Source: Rickettsiales bacterium UBA4311 (lineage in GTDB: Bacteria; Pseudomonadota; Alphaproteobacteria; Rickettsiales; Deianiraeaceae). Taken from it: DNA of 64,000 bases. Below are positions 27,308 to 39,000 of the stretch, one piece after another. The notes under the pieces are model-generated. The model saw only the letters and a program-made list of their open reading frames with translations. It was not told the origin of the DNA and did no database searches. Made by a program: the position numbers and the translations under genes. The stretch is from assembly GCA_002394665.1 (NCBI GenBank), contig DGUL01000002.1, forward strand, positions 1 to 64,000, read 5' to 3'. Positions within the stretch are counted from its first letter, which is position 1. Every line of letters starts with the position of its first letter.

Positions 27308-27385
27308 GGCGAACATAGCTCAGTTGGTTAGAGTGTCAGTTTGTGGTACTGAATGTCGCCGGTTCGAGTCCGGTTGTTCGCCCCA
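27308..27385 (+). tRNA. tRNA-His (GUG)
   Basis: Full cloverleaf: extra G-1 paired with C73, acceptor GCGAACA/TGTTCGC, D arm GCTCAGTTGGTTAGAG, anticodon loop with GTG, T arm GCCGG-TTCGAGT-CCGGT, and encoded CCA (383-385 of this kb). The extra G-1 is encoded, as in most bacteria. Confidence 0.95.
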
Positions 27386-27455
27386 CTTCAAAGCTTGATT
27401 ATTATAATGCTTTACTGCTAATTCGGTGGTTGCATTTTTTAATCTTGCAATTTTT

Positions 27456-27531
<76 letters not shown>

Positions 27532-27639
27532 ATCAGTAGAGATGGTAAATAAAACCAATCTGGTGGAAATTGACAAACCTTCAACAGACCGCACAAACCT
27601 ACTTGAATTGATAATTATAATTATCGCAAGCTTTTATTC

Positions 27640-27939
27640 TTACTTTTTCTTTTCTTGTAAAACTTTTTCTTCGTATTTACCAGCAATGACGTCTTTAAAA
27701 ATACGAACAACATTTTTATCATTTAGTTTTACAAAAATATATTCCTTATTTGCCGGAATTTCGTCAATAATGCCAATTATTCCAGAGGTCAAAACAATTT
27801 CATCGCCGACTTGCAAACCTTCAAGCATCTTTTTTTGTTGTTGTGCTTTTTTCTGCTGTGGTTTTATCAAAACAAAGTAGAATAATACAAACATTACAAG
27901 AATTGGTAAAAGTGATGCTAACCCTGCTTTTTGTTCCAT
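27640..27939 (-). CDS. yajC: Preprotein translocase subunit YajC
   Basis: 99 residues: one membrane span (SLLPILVMFVLFYFVLIKP) followed by QQKKAQQQKKMLEGLQVGDEI... in the form GLQVGDEIVLTSGIIGIIDEI, the YajC soluble signature. It joins SecDF at the Sec translocase. Downstream the tRNA genes are on the other strand. An AT palindrome (27610-27625) lies between; no clear T run. Confidence 0.93.
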   Translation of the reverse strand: MEQKAGLASLLPILVMFVLFYFVLIKPQQKKAQQQKKMLEGLQVGDEIVLTSGIIGIIDEIPANKEYIFVKLNDKNVVRIFKDVIAGKYEEKVLQEKKK

Positions 27940-28057
27940 AAAATCAATTTCATTGAAAAGTTTTTTAAATTAAAAATCAACAAATTTAATCAATAAATCC
28001 AATCAGCAAATTTGTTGTTAAATTTTCCACTTACTGGAAAACATTTACTCCAGTTTT

Positions 28058-28651
28058 TTATTCCAACTCCGTGCCAAAGCCACTTGCTTTAAAAACAATG
28101 TCATTCAAATAACCAAAAGTTTTTATAGCTTTGGCTTTTTCTGCATTTTTCAATTTGCTTGAATAAGCGATATAAATCTTTGTTCCAAAAAGTGTTTCAA
28201 CTTGTGCATATTCATTATATTTTGAAAATTCAACATATGGTTTTACGTAAGATGTAAAAATATTGTCATCCAATATTGCAAACCTACTTTTTTCAACCAT
28301 TTTATCCATAAATTCTTGGTTTTTTGTCATTAAAATTGTAAATTTCCCATTCAACAGATCTTCATCTTTTACAGATGCTTTTTCAAATTTTACTCGCAAA
28401 TCTTTCAACTTCTCGTTTTCCTGCCATCTCTGTAAAAGATCGTCAAGCGTTTGCTTATTGTATACATCATCATCGTACACGATATCTATAACGACGCCTT
28501 TATTATTCAAAATCTTTTGGCTCAAATGATCTCCGATATATTGAGCCGATATTGCAGTAAAAGCTACTGCAAAAAAAAAGCAAGCAAGCCACAAACAACA
28601 TTTATAAATATCTCTATAAAAATGGTCTAAAATTTCCAACAACCACCGCAT
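28058..28651 (-). CDS. Hypothetical anchored protein
   Basis: 197 residues with one hydrophobic segment at about 19-37 and an exported domain that follows. Mixed alpha/beta composition (GVVIDIVYDDDVY, KFTILMTKNQEF, KIYIAYSSKLK). It lies between the amidase gene and yajC on the same strand with about 15 bases to the amidase, so a wall or envelope role is plausible. No family recognised. ATG start. Confidence 0.6.
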   Translation of the reverse strand: MRWLLEILDHFYRDIYKCCLWLACFFFAVAFTAISAQYIGDHLSQKILNNKGVVIDIVYDDDVYNKQTLDDLLQRWQENEKLKDLRVKFEKASVKDEDLLNGKFTILMTKNQEFMDKMVEKSRFAILDDNIFTSYVKPYVEFSKYNEYAQVETLFGTKIYIAYSSKLKNAEKAKAIKTFGYLNDIVFKASGFGTELE

Positions 28652-28666
28652 AAAATATTACAATTA

Positions 28667-30262
28667 TCAATTAAAAGTTTCGGCAACTACATCCGCGAGT
28701 TTATTCGCGAATTTTTCAATATTACTTTCAAGCATCATTTTTTTAGCTTCATCTTTATTTGTAATGTACCCTATTTCTACAAGCACAGAAATCATTTTTA
28801 AACCACGCAATACGGCAAGTGAACGTTGGCCGTGGCGACAATTTTTGCAAATACTATTTTTCTTGAATGACAAAAGAATATTATCAACCAATATTGATGA
28901 TTTTTCTGACAAACTTTGATGAGTTAAACCAACCAATACGTCCAACACACTCCTGTCTCGTTTATAACTTTCGTATCTCTCCGGCAACACACCTTTATAA
29001 TAAAATTTTCCCCAATCTGGATGTCGTCCTTCTAAATGCGATAAACGATAAACCGTTGTTCCACTTACATTTTTATCATTATGTGCATCCGTATGTAAAG
29101 AAATAAATACGTCTGCGTTATTACTTTGAGCGACTTGCACCCTGTTAATAAGTGAAATGGTTTTATCGCTATCTCTTGTTAAAATAACTTGAAAGCCTCG
29201 CCTTTGCAAAGCTCTTTTCAAGCTTTTGGCATACATTAAAGTAATTTTTTTTTCACTTGCTTTGTCAACACCGACGGCCCCACTATCAATCCCACCGTGT
29301 CCGGCATCCACCGCAATAACATAAGGCTTTTTATGTTCTATCAAAATCTTACGAAAAGAAACACCATTCCCAAGTGTTTTTAAGCCATCAAAATTTTCAA
29401 AAGAGCTTGATTGACCTTGTTTTGTTGTCGCATATTCCTCTAACAAATTTCTATTGATAAGCTTAAAAGATAACTGATCTTTTTTTGTATTTTTAGCTTC
29501 AATTTTTGTTCCAACCGGCAAATCTATAACAATACGATAACCATTTTCCTGATTGCCATAACGCAACCTCAAATCACGAGGCATTTGATAAGTAAAGCTT
29601 ACAACCTTATCTTTTAATGCCTTGATATTTACATTGATTACAAATCTTGATGGATTTGCAAGCAGTTCTGTTTGGATTAACGAATTTTTTTCAATTTCTT
29701 TACCATTAAGTATTAAAAGCCAATTTCCAACGCCCCGCTCTTCCATTGTTAAGGCCAGATTTAAACCCTTTCCAACTCTTTTGTCTCCAACCATTCCAAC
29801 ATAATAATCATCTTCTGCTGACTTCTTTTGCGTTAGTGATTTGCCGTTTTCAATTTTATCAATTAACCTTGCAATGACTGCATCATCACGTGTTATGAAT
29901 ATGCTATCAATATTTTTATTATCTTTGTTGTTTGCTTTATTGTCTCCGCCTTTTTTTATTCCATTATTTTGATTTTTTGAAATTGTTTTGTTGTTATCTT
30001 TTTTGGTCATTGACTTCGTTCCTTGCTTATTTGACTTATTTTTTTCAGTTTCGCCTTGTTTTGTATTTTCTTTTGCTACATTTTTCTGCTGTTTTTGTTC
30101 CGTCTTTTTGCTTGTCTCTTTATTAACATTTGTTTTTTTTACTACAACGTTTTTATTTTTACTTGTATTACTTTTATTTTTATCAAAATTACTCGTTGCA
30201 GAAAGTGATGCCGTTGCCAAAAACGCAAAGTAAAATGTAAAAAAAACAACTTTTTTAATCAC
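28667..30262 (-). CDS. N-acetylmuramoyl-L-alanine amidase (AmiC-like)
   Basis: Periplasmic hydrolase that splits septal peptidoglycan. 531 residues: signal peptide (1-22, ends SLSA), a Lys/Asn/Gln low-complexity stretch (about 25-115), an AMIN-like domain (about 155-285), then Amidase_3. Zinc site and catalytic residues: VIAVDAGHGGIDSGA (His), ITLMYAKSLKRAL, SLHTDAH (His), and VLVEIGYITN with the catalytic Glu near the end. The low-complexity linker is unusually long. The start is ATG. It is divergent from dnaJ with 64 bases between them. Confidence 0.93.
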   Translation of the reverse strand: MIKKVVFFTFYFAFLATASLSATSNFDKNKSNTSKNKNVVVKKTNVNKETSKKTEQKQQKNVAKENTKQGETEKNKSNKQGTKSMTKKDNNKTISKNQNNGIKKGGDNKANNKDNKNIDSIFITRDDAVIARLIDKIENGKSLTQKKSAEDDYYVGMVGDKRVGKGLNLALTMEERGVGNWLLILNGKEIEKNSLIQTELLANPSRFVINVNIKALKDKVVSFTYQMPRDLRLRYGNQENGYRIVIDLPVGTKIEAKNTKKDQLSFKLINRNLLEEYATTKQGQSSSFENFDGLKTLGNGVSFRKILIEHKKPYVIAVDAGHGGIDSGAVGVDKASEKKITLMYAKSLKRALQRRGFQVILTRDSDKTISLINRVQVAQSNNADVFISLHTDAHNDKNVSGTTVYRLSHLEGRHPDWGKFYYKGVLPERYESYKRDRSVLDVLVGLTHQSLSEKSSILVDNILLSFKKNSICKNCRHGQRSLAVLRGLKMISVLVEIGYITNKDEAKKMMLESNIEKFANKLADVVAETFN

Positions 30263-30326
30263 CTAAACAACAACAATTACTTGAAAACAAAAAAAATATA
30301 TTATTTTCAATAGTAGTTTTTTCAAA

Positions 30327-31478
30327 GTGGCTGGTGATTATTATGAAATACTTGGAGTTGCAAAAACTGCGACGCAAGACGAAATAAAAAAAGCTTATAG
30401 AAAGCTCGCTGTTGCCAATCACCCAGATAAGCATCCAGACGAAAAAGATAAATATGAGAAAAAATTTAAAGAAATAAACGAAGCTTATTCTGTATTGTCT
30501 GACCCGCAAAAACGTGCAAACTATGACCAATTTGGTAAAGAAGGAGCAAGCGGAGGATTTGGCGGAGGTGGTGGCTTCGGGCAAGGCGATTTTGGTGGCT
30601 TCGGTGGCTTTGACTTTGGAAATATTAACGATATATTTAGCAGTTTCTTCAACGAAGCAAGCAGCAGTCGCAGTTCTTCAAGAAGAAGAGAAGCGAATAC
30701 TCGCGGAAGTGATTTGAAATATAAGCTTGATATAACCCTTGAAGAAGCTTTTAATTGTGTTGAAAAAGTTGCAGAATATCGCACACTCGGCAAATGCTCT
30801 CATTGCAACGGCACGGGTTCAGCAAGTGGAAAAGTTGAAAATACAAAATGTCCAAAATGCAAGGGACACGGCTCCGTAAGAATGCAACAAGGATTTTTTA
30901 TAATGGAACAAACTTGCGACGAATGCGGTGGTGAGGGTGTAGTTTTGTCGTCTCCTTGTAGTTTCTGTGGTGGCGAAGGACAAGAAAAGATTGTTAAAAA
31001 AGTAAAAGTAAAAATTCCATCCGGAATTTCTAACGGCGATACCATTAGAATAACTGGCGAAGGAGAAGCTGGACAACGAGGTGGTAAAGCCGGCGATTTA
31101 TATGTCGTTTTTCAAATTTTACCACATAAGATTTTCAAGAAAAATGGAGCAAACCTTGAATGCAATATTCCAATTCGCTTTACACAAGCGGCTCTTGGTG
31201 CTTCAATTGCTTTTTGCGGAATAAATAAAGAAAATGTCAACATAAACATCCCAGCAGGCACACAAAATGGAGAACAAATTTTTGTCCGTGGAGCCGGTAT
31301 GCCGATGGCTAACGGACGAAGGGGAGATTTGGTCGCAAACATTATCGTGGAAACACCTGTGAAACTAACAAAAGAACAGAAAGAACTACTTGAAAGATTT
31401 GAAGAAATTTCCGGCACATCTACAAGCCCAAAAAATACAAACTTTTTTGAAAATTTGAAAAAATTTTTTAATAGTTAA
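30327..31478 (+). CDS. dnaJ: Chaperone protein DnaJ
   Basis: Hsp40 co-chaperone that delivers unfolded proteins to DnaK and stimulates its ATPase. 383 residues from a GTG start (MAGDYYEIL). J-domain 1-70 with HPD at 32-34; Gly/Phe-rich linker about 72-100; zinc domain with four CxxCxGxG pairs (Cys157/160, 175/178, 197/200, 211/214); C-terminal substrate domains. dnaK is not in the window. Divergent from the amidase gene. Confidence 0.97.
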   Translation: MAGDYYEILGVAKTATQDEIKKAYRKLAVANHPDKHPDEKDKYEKKFKEINEAYSVLSDPQKRANYDQFGKEGASGGFGGGGGFGQGDFGGFGGFDFGNINDIFSSFFNEASSSRSSSRRREANTRGSDLKYKLDITLEEAFNCVEKVAEYRTLGKCSHCNGTGSASGKVENTKCPKCKGHGSVRMQQGFFIMEQTCDECGGEGVVLSSPCSFCGGEGQEKIVKKVKVKIPSGISNGDTIRITGEGEAGQRGGKAGDLYVVFQILPHKIFKKNGANLECNIPIRFTQAALGASIAFCGINKENVNINIPAGTQNGEQIFVRGAGMPMANGRRGDLVANIIVETPVKLTKEQKELLERFEEISGTSTSPKNTNFFENLKKFFNS

Positions 31479-31811
31479 AAACTATAATAATTGAGTTTTG
31501 TAATATCCAATTTTTTACAAAACCAACGTAAATAAATTTTCTGTTGTCCATCTTGTTTAGCTTTTAAACGTTTTAAAATTCAAACAAGGTTTTAAACAGG
31601 TTTTTTTAGAATTTGCCCTGCGAAAACAAAACTAAATTACAAAACAATGCATATTGGCTATATTCCATTGCAATACAAAAAAACTACTTCTTTAACCAGC
31701 TACTTAACTTTTAAAGCTATAAAGAGACAAAATGCAAGCAAGAAGCTAATTCAAAAATTGATAAAAACACAACCCCGCTCACAAAGAAAGCCAAGAAGAC
31801 AACGAAAAAAC
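31479..31811. other. Intergenic region between dnaJ and rpoC
   Basis: No supported gene. A weak AT-rich dyad (CTTGTTT near 31550 with AAACAAG near 31583, A/T-rich core) lies downstream of dnaJ without a clear T run. A Lys-rich frame covering the rpoC terminator (31647-31862) is rejected. The part next to 31812 is the T tract of the rpoBC terminator. Confidence 0.4.
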
Positions 31812-31851
31812 AAAAAAAAGTCAATCAGGCGACAACGATTTCCGTCGTCGC
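31812..31851 (-). terminator. Terminator of the rplKAJL-rpoBC operon
   Basis: On the minus strand, three bases after the rpoC stop, a 9-bp stem (GCGACGACG with CGTTGTCGC, one G:T pair) and loop GAAAT occur, then 9 bases and a run of eight T. The spacer before the T run is long for a classic terminator, but position and shape fit. Confidence 0.6.
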
Positions 31852-31853
31852 AA

Positions 31854-34800
31854 CTATATTGAGTCGATATTCACAAGCTTATCGCCTTCGCCGAGCAACT
31901 TGACAGCTTTTTGCTTTAATTGTCTCGTTACAAAACCAGTTCCAGCAGGTATTAAACGACCAACAATCATACTTTCCTTCATACCGCGTAATTCGTCTCT
32001 TTGACCCTTGATAGAAGCATCGACCAAAACTCTCACTGTTCTCTGGAATGCTGCAGCCGACAAGAAAGACTCTGTTTGTAATGCAGATTGAGAAATACCG
32101 TATAAAACCCTATGGAATGTCGCAGGACGTTTGCCGTTCGCAACAGCTTCTTCGTTCGCTTCTGCAACTTTGGCATATTCATATTGATATCCATCACCAA
32201 GTTCTGTATCTCCTTTGTCATCAATAACGACTTTATTTACCATATATCTTACTATGACTTCAATGTGTTTGGCATCAATATCAATACCTTGAAGACGATA
32301 AACAGCTTGAACTTCTTGAACAATATAAGCTGTTAATGCTCCAACACCTTGGAAACGTAAAATGTCGTGAGGATTTGTTTTGCCTTCAACCAAAATATCG
32401 CCATTTTTGACGTGTCCACCATTATAAGCTGAAATATATTTACCTTTCTTAACGGAATAAACTATATCGTTACCATCTTTATCGTCCGGATGCAGTATCA
32501 ACTTAATTGTATTTTTTGTTTCACCGCCAAATTCAATTGTTCCGTCCGCACCTGCAATTATCGCAGCTTCTGTTGAAGTTCTCGCTTCAAATAATTCCGT
32601 AACTCTTGGAAGACCTCCTGTTATATCCTTAACGACGTTAGAGCTACCACGTGGAACTTTTGCAATATAATCACCAACTGCGATTTTATCACCCTCCTCA
32701 AAGCTAACAACAGCCCCGACCGGCAACAAATACCTCATCTTAGATCTATTATCAATTTTCTGATCATCCTGAATGATATCTACATTTGGCTTTAACGAAA
32801 CAGAAGAGTCGAGCCAGTTCCTAATTACTTTATTATGTTTATCAATAACGTCATCGTATTTCTCGCTATATGACACACCCGGAATAAAATCATTTAACCT
32901 TACATTTCCAGATTGTTCTGCAACGATATAAACATTATAAGGATCCCAATCGGCAATCTTCTTACCTATCTTTATATCATCACCATCGCTAACATAAAGC
33001 TTTGCCGAATAAGGAACAGACTTGGAAAACAGCACGCTCCCTTTTGCATCAACAACGCTAACATAACCGGACCTTGAAATAACGACCTTCTCGCCACTTT
33101 TATTAACAACGAAATCTACATTTTCAAAACGCACAACCCCGTTGCTTAACGACTCTATTGTTGAATCTGAAACCTTTTTAGAAGCTACGCCTCCAATGTG
33201 GAAAGTATTCAATGTCAACTGGGTGCCAGGTTCACCAATTGTTTGTGCCGCAATGACCCCGACTGCCGTTCCAGCATTCACAACCTTATCTGTTGATAAA
33301 TCTATACCATAGCATTTTCTACAAATACCATAACGACATTTGCAAGTCGCCGGAGATCTAACAAGTATTGAAGTTATATTATTACTCTTTAATGTATTTA
33401 TAACTTTTTCATCCACAAATTCCCCTGCTTTTGCAATGATGTCTCCGTTCGTATTTACAATATCCTTCGCTAAAAACCTTCCCTTTATAGTTGAATAAAC
33501 GTCCTGAACGATATGCCCATCCTGTAAAACAGATTTATATTCAACTCCCTCATTGCAACCACAATCTTCTTCGAAAACTATACAATCCTGAGAAACATCA
33601 ACAAGCTTCCTTGTCAAATAACCAGCATCAGCAGTCTTCAAAGCTGTATCAACATTACCTTTTCGTGCTCCGTGTGCTGCATTGAAATACTCGTGAACAC
33701 TTAAACCCTCTTTGAAATTAGAAATAACTGGGGTTTCAATAATAGCACCATTTGGTTTGGCAATAAGTCCTTTCATTCCTGCAAGCTGTTTCATCTGTGC
33801 CTTTGATGCACGAGCACCGGAATTCATCATTAAAGCAATAGAATTTATCTTGATGTTATCACTATTTACCTTCAACAAATCCATAACCTCGTCGCAGAGT
33901 TTATCAGAACACTCAGACCACCTATCGGTAATTTTATTATAACGCTCTTTGTCAGTAATATAACCTTCTCTATATTGCTCTTCAAGCTCTTGAACTTTCC
34001 CCATTGTGTCCGCAACAACCTCGCTTTTATCACCAGGTACAACAATGTCGTCCTTGCCAAATGAGATACCGGAAAGTGTCGCATACTTGAAGCCCTCTTT
34101 CATCAAATGGTCGCAAAATACTGCCGTGACCTTGGCTCCATAGACTTTATAAACCTCCTCAACAATATCAGTTAAAAAACCAATACTCCAAGGCTTATTA
34201 AGCTTATCAAACGATATCTTTCCATCGCAAGGCAAAAAACTAAACAATTTAATTCTACCGGCCGTAGTCTCTTCTGCAAAATGTAAATCCTCGTCAACTG
34301 GCGTCCTTTTAACATCATCTTTGTCTATCTCCCAATTACAAGTATATTTATAATAATATTTGATCTTAGCATTAACATCTATACGACCATCCTGTAATGC
34401 CGTCATAACGTCATCATAGCTATAAAAAGTGTGTCCTTCGCCACGTCTATTATTCAAAGCCAGTGTCATATAGTATAGCCCAACGGTTATATCTTTACGA
34501 GGAACTATCATCGGCTTACCATTTGCAGAGCTTAGTATGTTATTCGTGGAAAGCATCATTACACGCGATTCAATTTGCGACTCTATAGACAAAGGAACGT
34601 GCACGCCCATCTGATCACCATCAAAGTCTGCATTGAAAGCACGACACACAAGTGGATGCAATTGAATTGCTTTTAAATCAATCAACTTTGGCTCAAATGC
34701 TTGAATACCCATCCTATGCAACGTTGGTGCACGATTTAAAAGAACAGGATGCTCACGAACCACCTCTTCAAGCACGCGATAAACCTCCGGTGTTTTGGCT

Positions 34801-36017
34801 GCAATCATGCTCATTCCTGCACGAATTGTAGATATGTCTCCATACAACAACAGCCTTGAAAGAACAAAAGGCTTAAAAAGCTCCAATGCCATAATTTTTG
34901 GCAAACCACACTGATGGAGTTTTAATTCAGGGCCAGAAACAATAACAGAACGGCCAGAATAATCAACACGTTTACCAAGCAAATTTTGACGTAAACGTCC
35001 ATTTTTACCCTTCAAGAAATCGCTAATAGATTTTAAAGGACGCTTAAACGCATTCTTAACAACTTTCGTATTTCCACCACCAGAATTGTCCAGCAATGCA
35101 CTAACGGCATCCTGCAACATACGACACTCATTCTCCAAAATAACATCTGGTGCACCAACTGCCATCAACTTTTTTAAACGATTATTTCTATTTATAATAG
35201 AAGAATACAAAAAGTTCAGATCCGATACTGCCATTTTGCCATCTCCAACCTGCACCAATGGACGCAAATCAGCTGGCAAAACCGGCAAAACCGTAAAAAC
35301 CATCCATTCAGGCTTATTTCCAGAACTGATAAACTCTTCTATCAATTTTAACCTTACTTTTAAAGTAAAAAGCTTTGATTCCGACGAAACACTGCTTATT
35401 CTCGCTAACAATTTATCGCGTTCCTCCTGCAAGTTAAATGCTTGCAAAGCTTCCATAATGCCTTTTGCTCCACGACCAACTTTAAAGGCAGAAATACCAT
35501 ATTTATCAATTGCTTTTAGATATTCATTGTCTGACAATACTTGATATTTTTCAAGATCTGTGCTGCCAGGATCCAACACTATATAAGCCACAAAACTTAT
35601 AACGGCTTCAATGTCGCTTGCTTTAACACCAAGAAGTCTTGACATTTTTGATGGTATACCACGCAAGTAAATAATATTAACAACCGGATAAGCGAGCTTA
35701 ATATGTCCCATTCTTTCACGCCTCACTGACGAAGAAACAACGTCAACATCACATTTTTCACATCTGATGCCGCTATATTTTATCTTACGATATTTTCCAC
35801 AAAAACACTCATAGTCGTTGACTGGCCCAAAAATTCTTGCACAAAACAAACCTCCGCGCTCTGGTTTCAAAGTTCTATAATTCACCGTATCAGAATTGAC
35901 GACCTCGCCATAAGACCAAGACAAAATCTTTTCAGGGCTTGCTATCCCGACTTTAATATAGTCAAAGTCAACGAATGAACCATAATTAACAAAAGAAGAA
36001 ATATCACCGCTTTTCAT
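31854..36017 (-). CDS. rpoC: DNA-directed RNA polymerase subunit beta'
   Basis: 1387 residues, normal for Proteobacteria. N-terminal zinc-binding cysteines in ECFCGKYRKIKYSG and CEKCD; the active-site loop NADFDGDQM with the three Asp; the second zinc site CKCRYGICRKCYG; trigger-loop region with MMNSGARASKAQM and GEPGTQLTL. Starts four bases after rpoB in the same operon. ATG start MKSGDISSF. Confidence 0.98.
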   Translation of the reverse strand: MKSGDISSFVNYGSFVDFDYIKVGIASPEKILSWSYGEVVNSDTVNYRTLKPERGGLFCARIFGPVNDYECFCGKYRKIKYSGIRCEKCDVDVVSSSVRRERMGHIKLAYPVVNIIYLRGIPSKMSRLLGVKASDIEAVISFVAYIVLDPGSTDLEKYQVLSDNEYLKAIDKYGISAFKVGRGAKGIMEALQAFNLQEERDKLLARISSVSSESKLFTLKVRLKLIEEFISSGNKPEWMVFTVLPVLPADLRPLVQVGDGKMAVSDLNFLYSSIINRNNRLKKLMAVGAPDVILENECRMLQDAVSALLDNSGGGNTKVVKNAFKRPLKSISDFLKGKNGRLRQNLLGKRVDYSGRSVIVSGPELKLHQCGLPKIMALELFKPFVLSRLLLYGDISTIRAGMSMIAAKTPEVYRVLEEVVREHPVLLNRAPTLHRMGIQAFEPKLIDLKAIQLHPLVCRAFNADFDGDQMGVHVPLSIESQIESRVMMLSTNNILSSANGKPMIVPRKDITVGLYYMTLALNNRRGEGHTFYSYDDVMTALQDGRIDVNAKIKYYYKYTCNWEIDKDDVKRTPVDEDLHFAEETTAGRIKLFSFLPCDGKISFDKLNKPWSIGFLTDIVEEVYKVYGAKVTAVFCDHLMKEGFKYATLSGISFGKDDIVVPGDKSEVVADTMGKVQELEEQYREGYITDKERYNKITDRWSECSDKLCDEVMDLLKVNSDNIKINSIALMMNSGARASKAQMKQLAGMKGLIAKPNGAIIETPVISNFKEGLSVHEYFNAAHGARKGNVDTALKTADAGYLTRKLVDVSQDCIVFEEDCGCNEGVEYKSVLQDGHIVQDVYSTIKGRFLAKDIVNTNGDIIAKAGEFVDEKVINTLKSNNITSILVRSPATCKCRYGICRKCYGIDLSTDKVVNAGTAVGVIAAQTIGEPGTQLTLNTFHIGGVASKKVSDSTIESLSNGVVRFENVDFVVNKSGEKVVISRSGYVSVVDAKGSVLFSKSVPYSAKLYVSDGDDIKIGKKIADWDPYNVYIVAEQSGNVRLNDFIPGVSYSEKYDDVIDKHNKVIRNWLDSSVSLKPNVDIIQDDQKIDNRSKMRYLLPVGAVVSFEEGDKIAVGDYIAKVPRGSSNVVKDITGGLPRVTELFEARTSTEAAIIAGADGTIEFGGETKNTIKLILHPDDKDGNDIVYSVKKGKYISAYNGGHVKNGDILVEGKTNPHDILRFQGVGALTAYIVQEVQAVYRLQGIDIDAKHIEVIVRYMVNKVVIDDKGDTELGDGYQYEYAKVAEANEEAVANGKRPATFHRVLYGISQSALQTESFLSAAAFQRTVRVLVDASIKGQRDELRGMKESMIVGRLIPAGTGFVTRQLKQKAVKLLGEGDKLVNIDSI

Positions 36018-36020
36018 ACA

Positions 36021-39000
36021 CTATCCACCAATCAAACCAAGTTCAACGTCAAAACCAAGAGATCTAAATTCGCGACACAAAACATTAAATGTTTCCGGCA
36101 CTCCTGACTTAAATCTCAAGCCACCAGCAATAATTGATTCATACATTTTGCGTCTTCCAGAAACATCGTCAGACTTCACCGTAAGCATTTCCTGTAAAGT
36201 ATAAGCCGCACCATAGGCTTGTAATGCCCAACACTCCATTTCTCCGAGTCTCTGTCCGCCTCCGTGTGCACGCCCTCCGAGTGGCTGTTGCGTGACCATA
36301 CTATAACTTCCGGTTGATCTTGCATAAACCTTTTCATCAACAAGATGATGCAGTTTTAATATATACATATAGCCAACCGTTGACTTCCTGTCGAATGGCT
36401 CTCCTGTTAGTCCATCGTATAACTGAACTTGTAAAGATCTATCTATGCCAAGACTATCGGCAATGGCCTCCATATCATTTACGCTTGCACTATCGAAGAT
36501 AGGTGTTTCAAAAAATAAACCACGACGACAACTTTTGCCAAACTCAATTACCTCGCTATCGGACATCTTTTTAACATTATCAACAAAACGATTGTCTCGT
36601 AAACTTACTTTCTCCAATATCTTCCTTACATTCTTCGAAGCTTCATCGCTCAGTAATGCTTCATCGATCTTCTTACCAACATTATAAGACAGCCAACCTA
36701 AGTGAGTTTCAAGTATCTGCCCAACATTCATACGTCCAGGTATACTTACAGGACTAAATACAAGGTCAAGTGGTGTTCCGTCTTCCATATAAGGCATGTC
36801 TTCAACAGCCACGCACCTCGCTACTACACCCTTGTTCCCGTGTCTTCCAGAAATTTTATCACCAGCTTGCAAACGAGAACGAACAGCAACGTAAACCTTT
36901 ACAATTTTAATAACGCCATTTGGCAACGTGTCGCCATCCATAATACGGGCAACATCGTTCATATATTGGCTTTCTATTTCTGCTTTTGCTTTTTTGTATT
37001 TTGCAGAACTATTATCCCCACCAAGGCTGTCGCTCAAAGCTTTTATTTCAAGATTGAAAATTCTTTTTCTTCTATTAATTCTTTCGGCTTCGATCTGCAA
37101 CGCTCTATCGTCCTTCTTTTCGCCTCTTTTCGTCAAGATATCAACACCTACGACAACACCTGAAACACCATATGGAACATAAAGCGATGTATCCTTCTTT
37201 CTTCCGTCTATATCGCCAAATATAGCCTGTAATAAACGATCTTCTGATGTAGAGAATTTCTCGCCAACAGGCGTTACTTTTCCAACCAAAATATCCCCAT
37301 TTGAAACAACAGACCCGATGTGCACAATACCGCTCTCGTCAAGATATTTTGTTTTTTCCAAATCAATACCATCTATATTGTTCGTGGTCTTCTCTGCACC
37401 AAGTTGAGTATCACGCACTTGTACTTCAAATTCCCTAATATGAACTGAAGTAAACTTATCATCGCTTACGAGTTTTCTTGAAATAACAACAGAGTCTTCG
37501 TAATTATATCCTCTCCAAGGCAAAAAACCAACTAATATATTCTTCCCAATGGATACCTCGCCCCGATTCGTTGAGGCAACATCGGCCAACACATCGCCTT
37601 TTTTAACCCTCTCGCCAACACAAACAACAGGTTGTTGATTTGATAAAGTATCTTGATTTGTCCTGTCAAACGTTATCAAAGGATAGCTCTTTATTGTCCC
37701 ATCATTTCCTTTCAAAACCACAACATTAGCATCAACATAATTTACTTCTCCGTCCATGTCTGCTTTAATAACCTTCTTAGTTATATCGCCAACGACTTTT
37801 TCAATACCAGTTGCTACAAATGGATTTTCTTTAAACAATAACGGCACCGCCTGCCTCATCATATTACAACCCATAAGAGCTCTTGCTGTGTCATTACTCT
37901 CAACAAAAGGTATAAAAAATGACATCATTGATGTTATTTGGCAAGTAGCAATACTTACATAATCTACATCGCGAACTCTTGCCGAAACAAAGTCTCCATT
38001 CAATCTAACGGTTATAATATTATCCAAATCAGAGGCTCTTGTAGAGAAGTCTGAAATATCAGCTATTTTACAATCCTTTTCCGCTTCAACGTCAAGATAA
38101 ACGACCCTGTCTTCAATTTTTCCATCGGAAACTTTTCTATACGGAACTTCCACGAAGCCATATTCATTAACCCTTGCAAAACACGATAGAGAGACTACCA
38201 ATCCGATGTTCTGTCCATCTGGCGTTTCAATTGGACATATTCTTCCATAATGACTATCGTGAATATCACGAACGTTTGCTGTTGCTGCATCCTTACTAAT
38301 TCCACCAGCACCGAGAGCTGTAACCTTTCTAATATGCGTTATCTCCGATAAAATGTTTGTCTGCTCCATAAACTGGCACAAATCAGACAAAACAAAAAAG
38401 TCGTTGACAGCCTTAGAGACAGCATTTACAACAATATAATCAGAAGGGGAAGTGTTGTCTATAATTAAACCATTTAATTTATCCGTAGCAATGCTTACCA
38501 GTCCACGAACAGCATCGATAAAAACGCTACTTACAACTTCACCAACATTGCTTATACGCCTATTCGAAAGACTATCTACATCATCTGGATGAAAAACACC
38601 ATTCTTATACGCAAAAAGACGTCTTGTAGTTGCAATTATATCATCAACACTCAGACAACAAAAATCATCGGGCAAATCCAGTTTAAGTATCCTGTTCATT
38701 CTCCGCCTTCCAACCCGCGTAATGGAAAAATTCTCGTCTGAAAAAAACATATTATTGAAGTATTCACGAGCCTCCTCCAAAACAAAAGGAATATGAGGTC
38801 TAAAAATACTCATTAACTTATAAAAAACGTCTTCCTCCGTCTCTTCATAAGAATCACAGATATCTCTTAAAAGTGCATCACAAAAAACATCCGAGCCACG
38901 ATCTATGATCTCAATATTCGTTCCAGATTTCAAATCTTCCAAATCCCCATCTTGCAAGGTATAACAACAATTATAATCCCGCTTGCCAGAACTGAAAGAA

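Noticed and set aside
31550..31590. Inverted AT-rich dyad after dnaJ
   Set aside because: Weak and A/T-only; without a T run it cannot be called a terminator.
31647..31862. Small Lys/Arg-rich frame near rpoC
   Set aside because: It overlaps the rpoC stop and its terminator, and its composition is that of A-rich antisense DNA.
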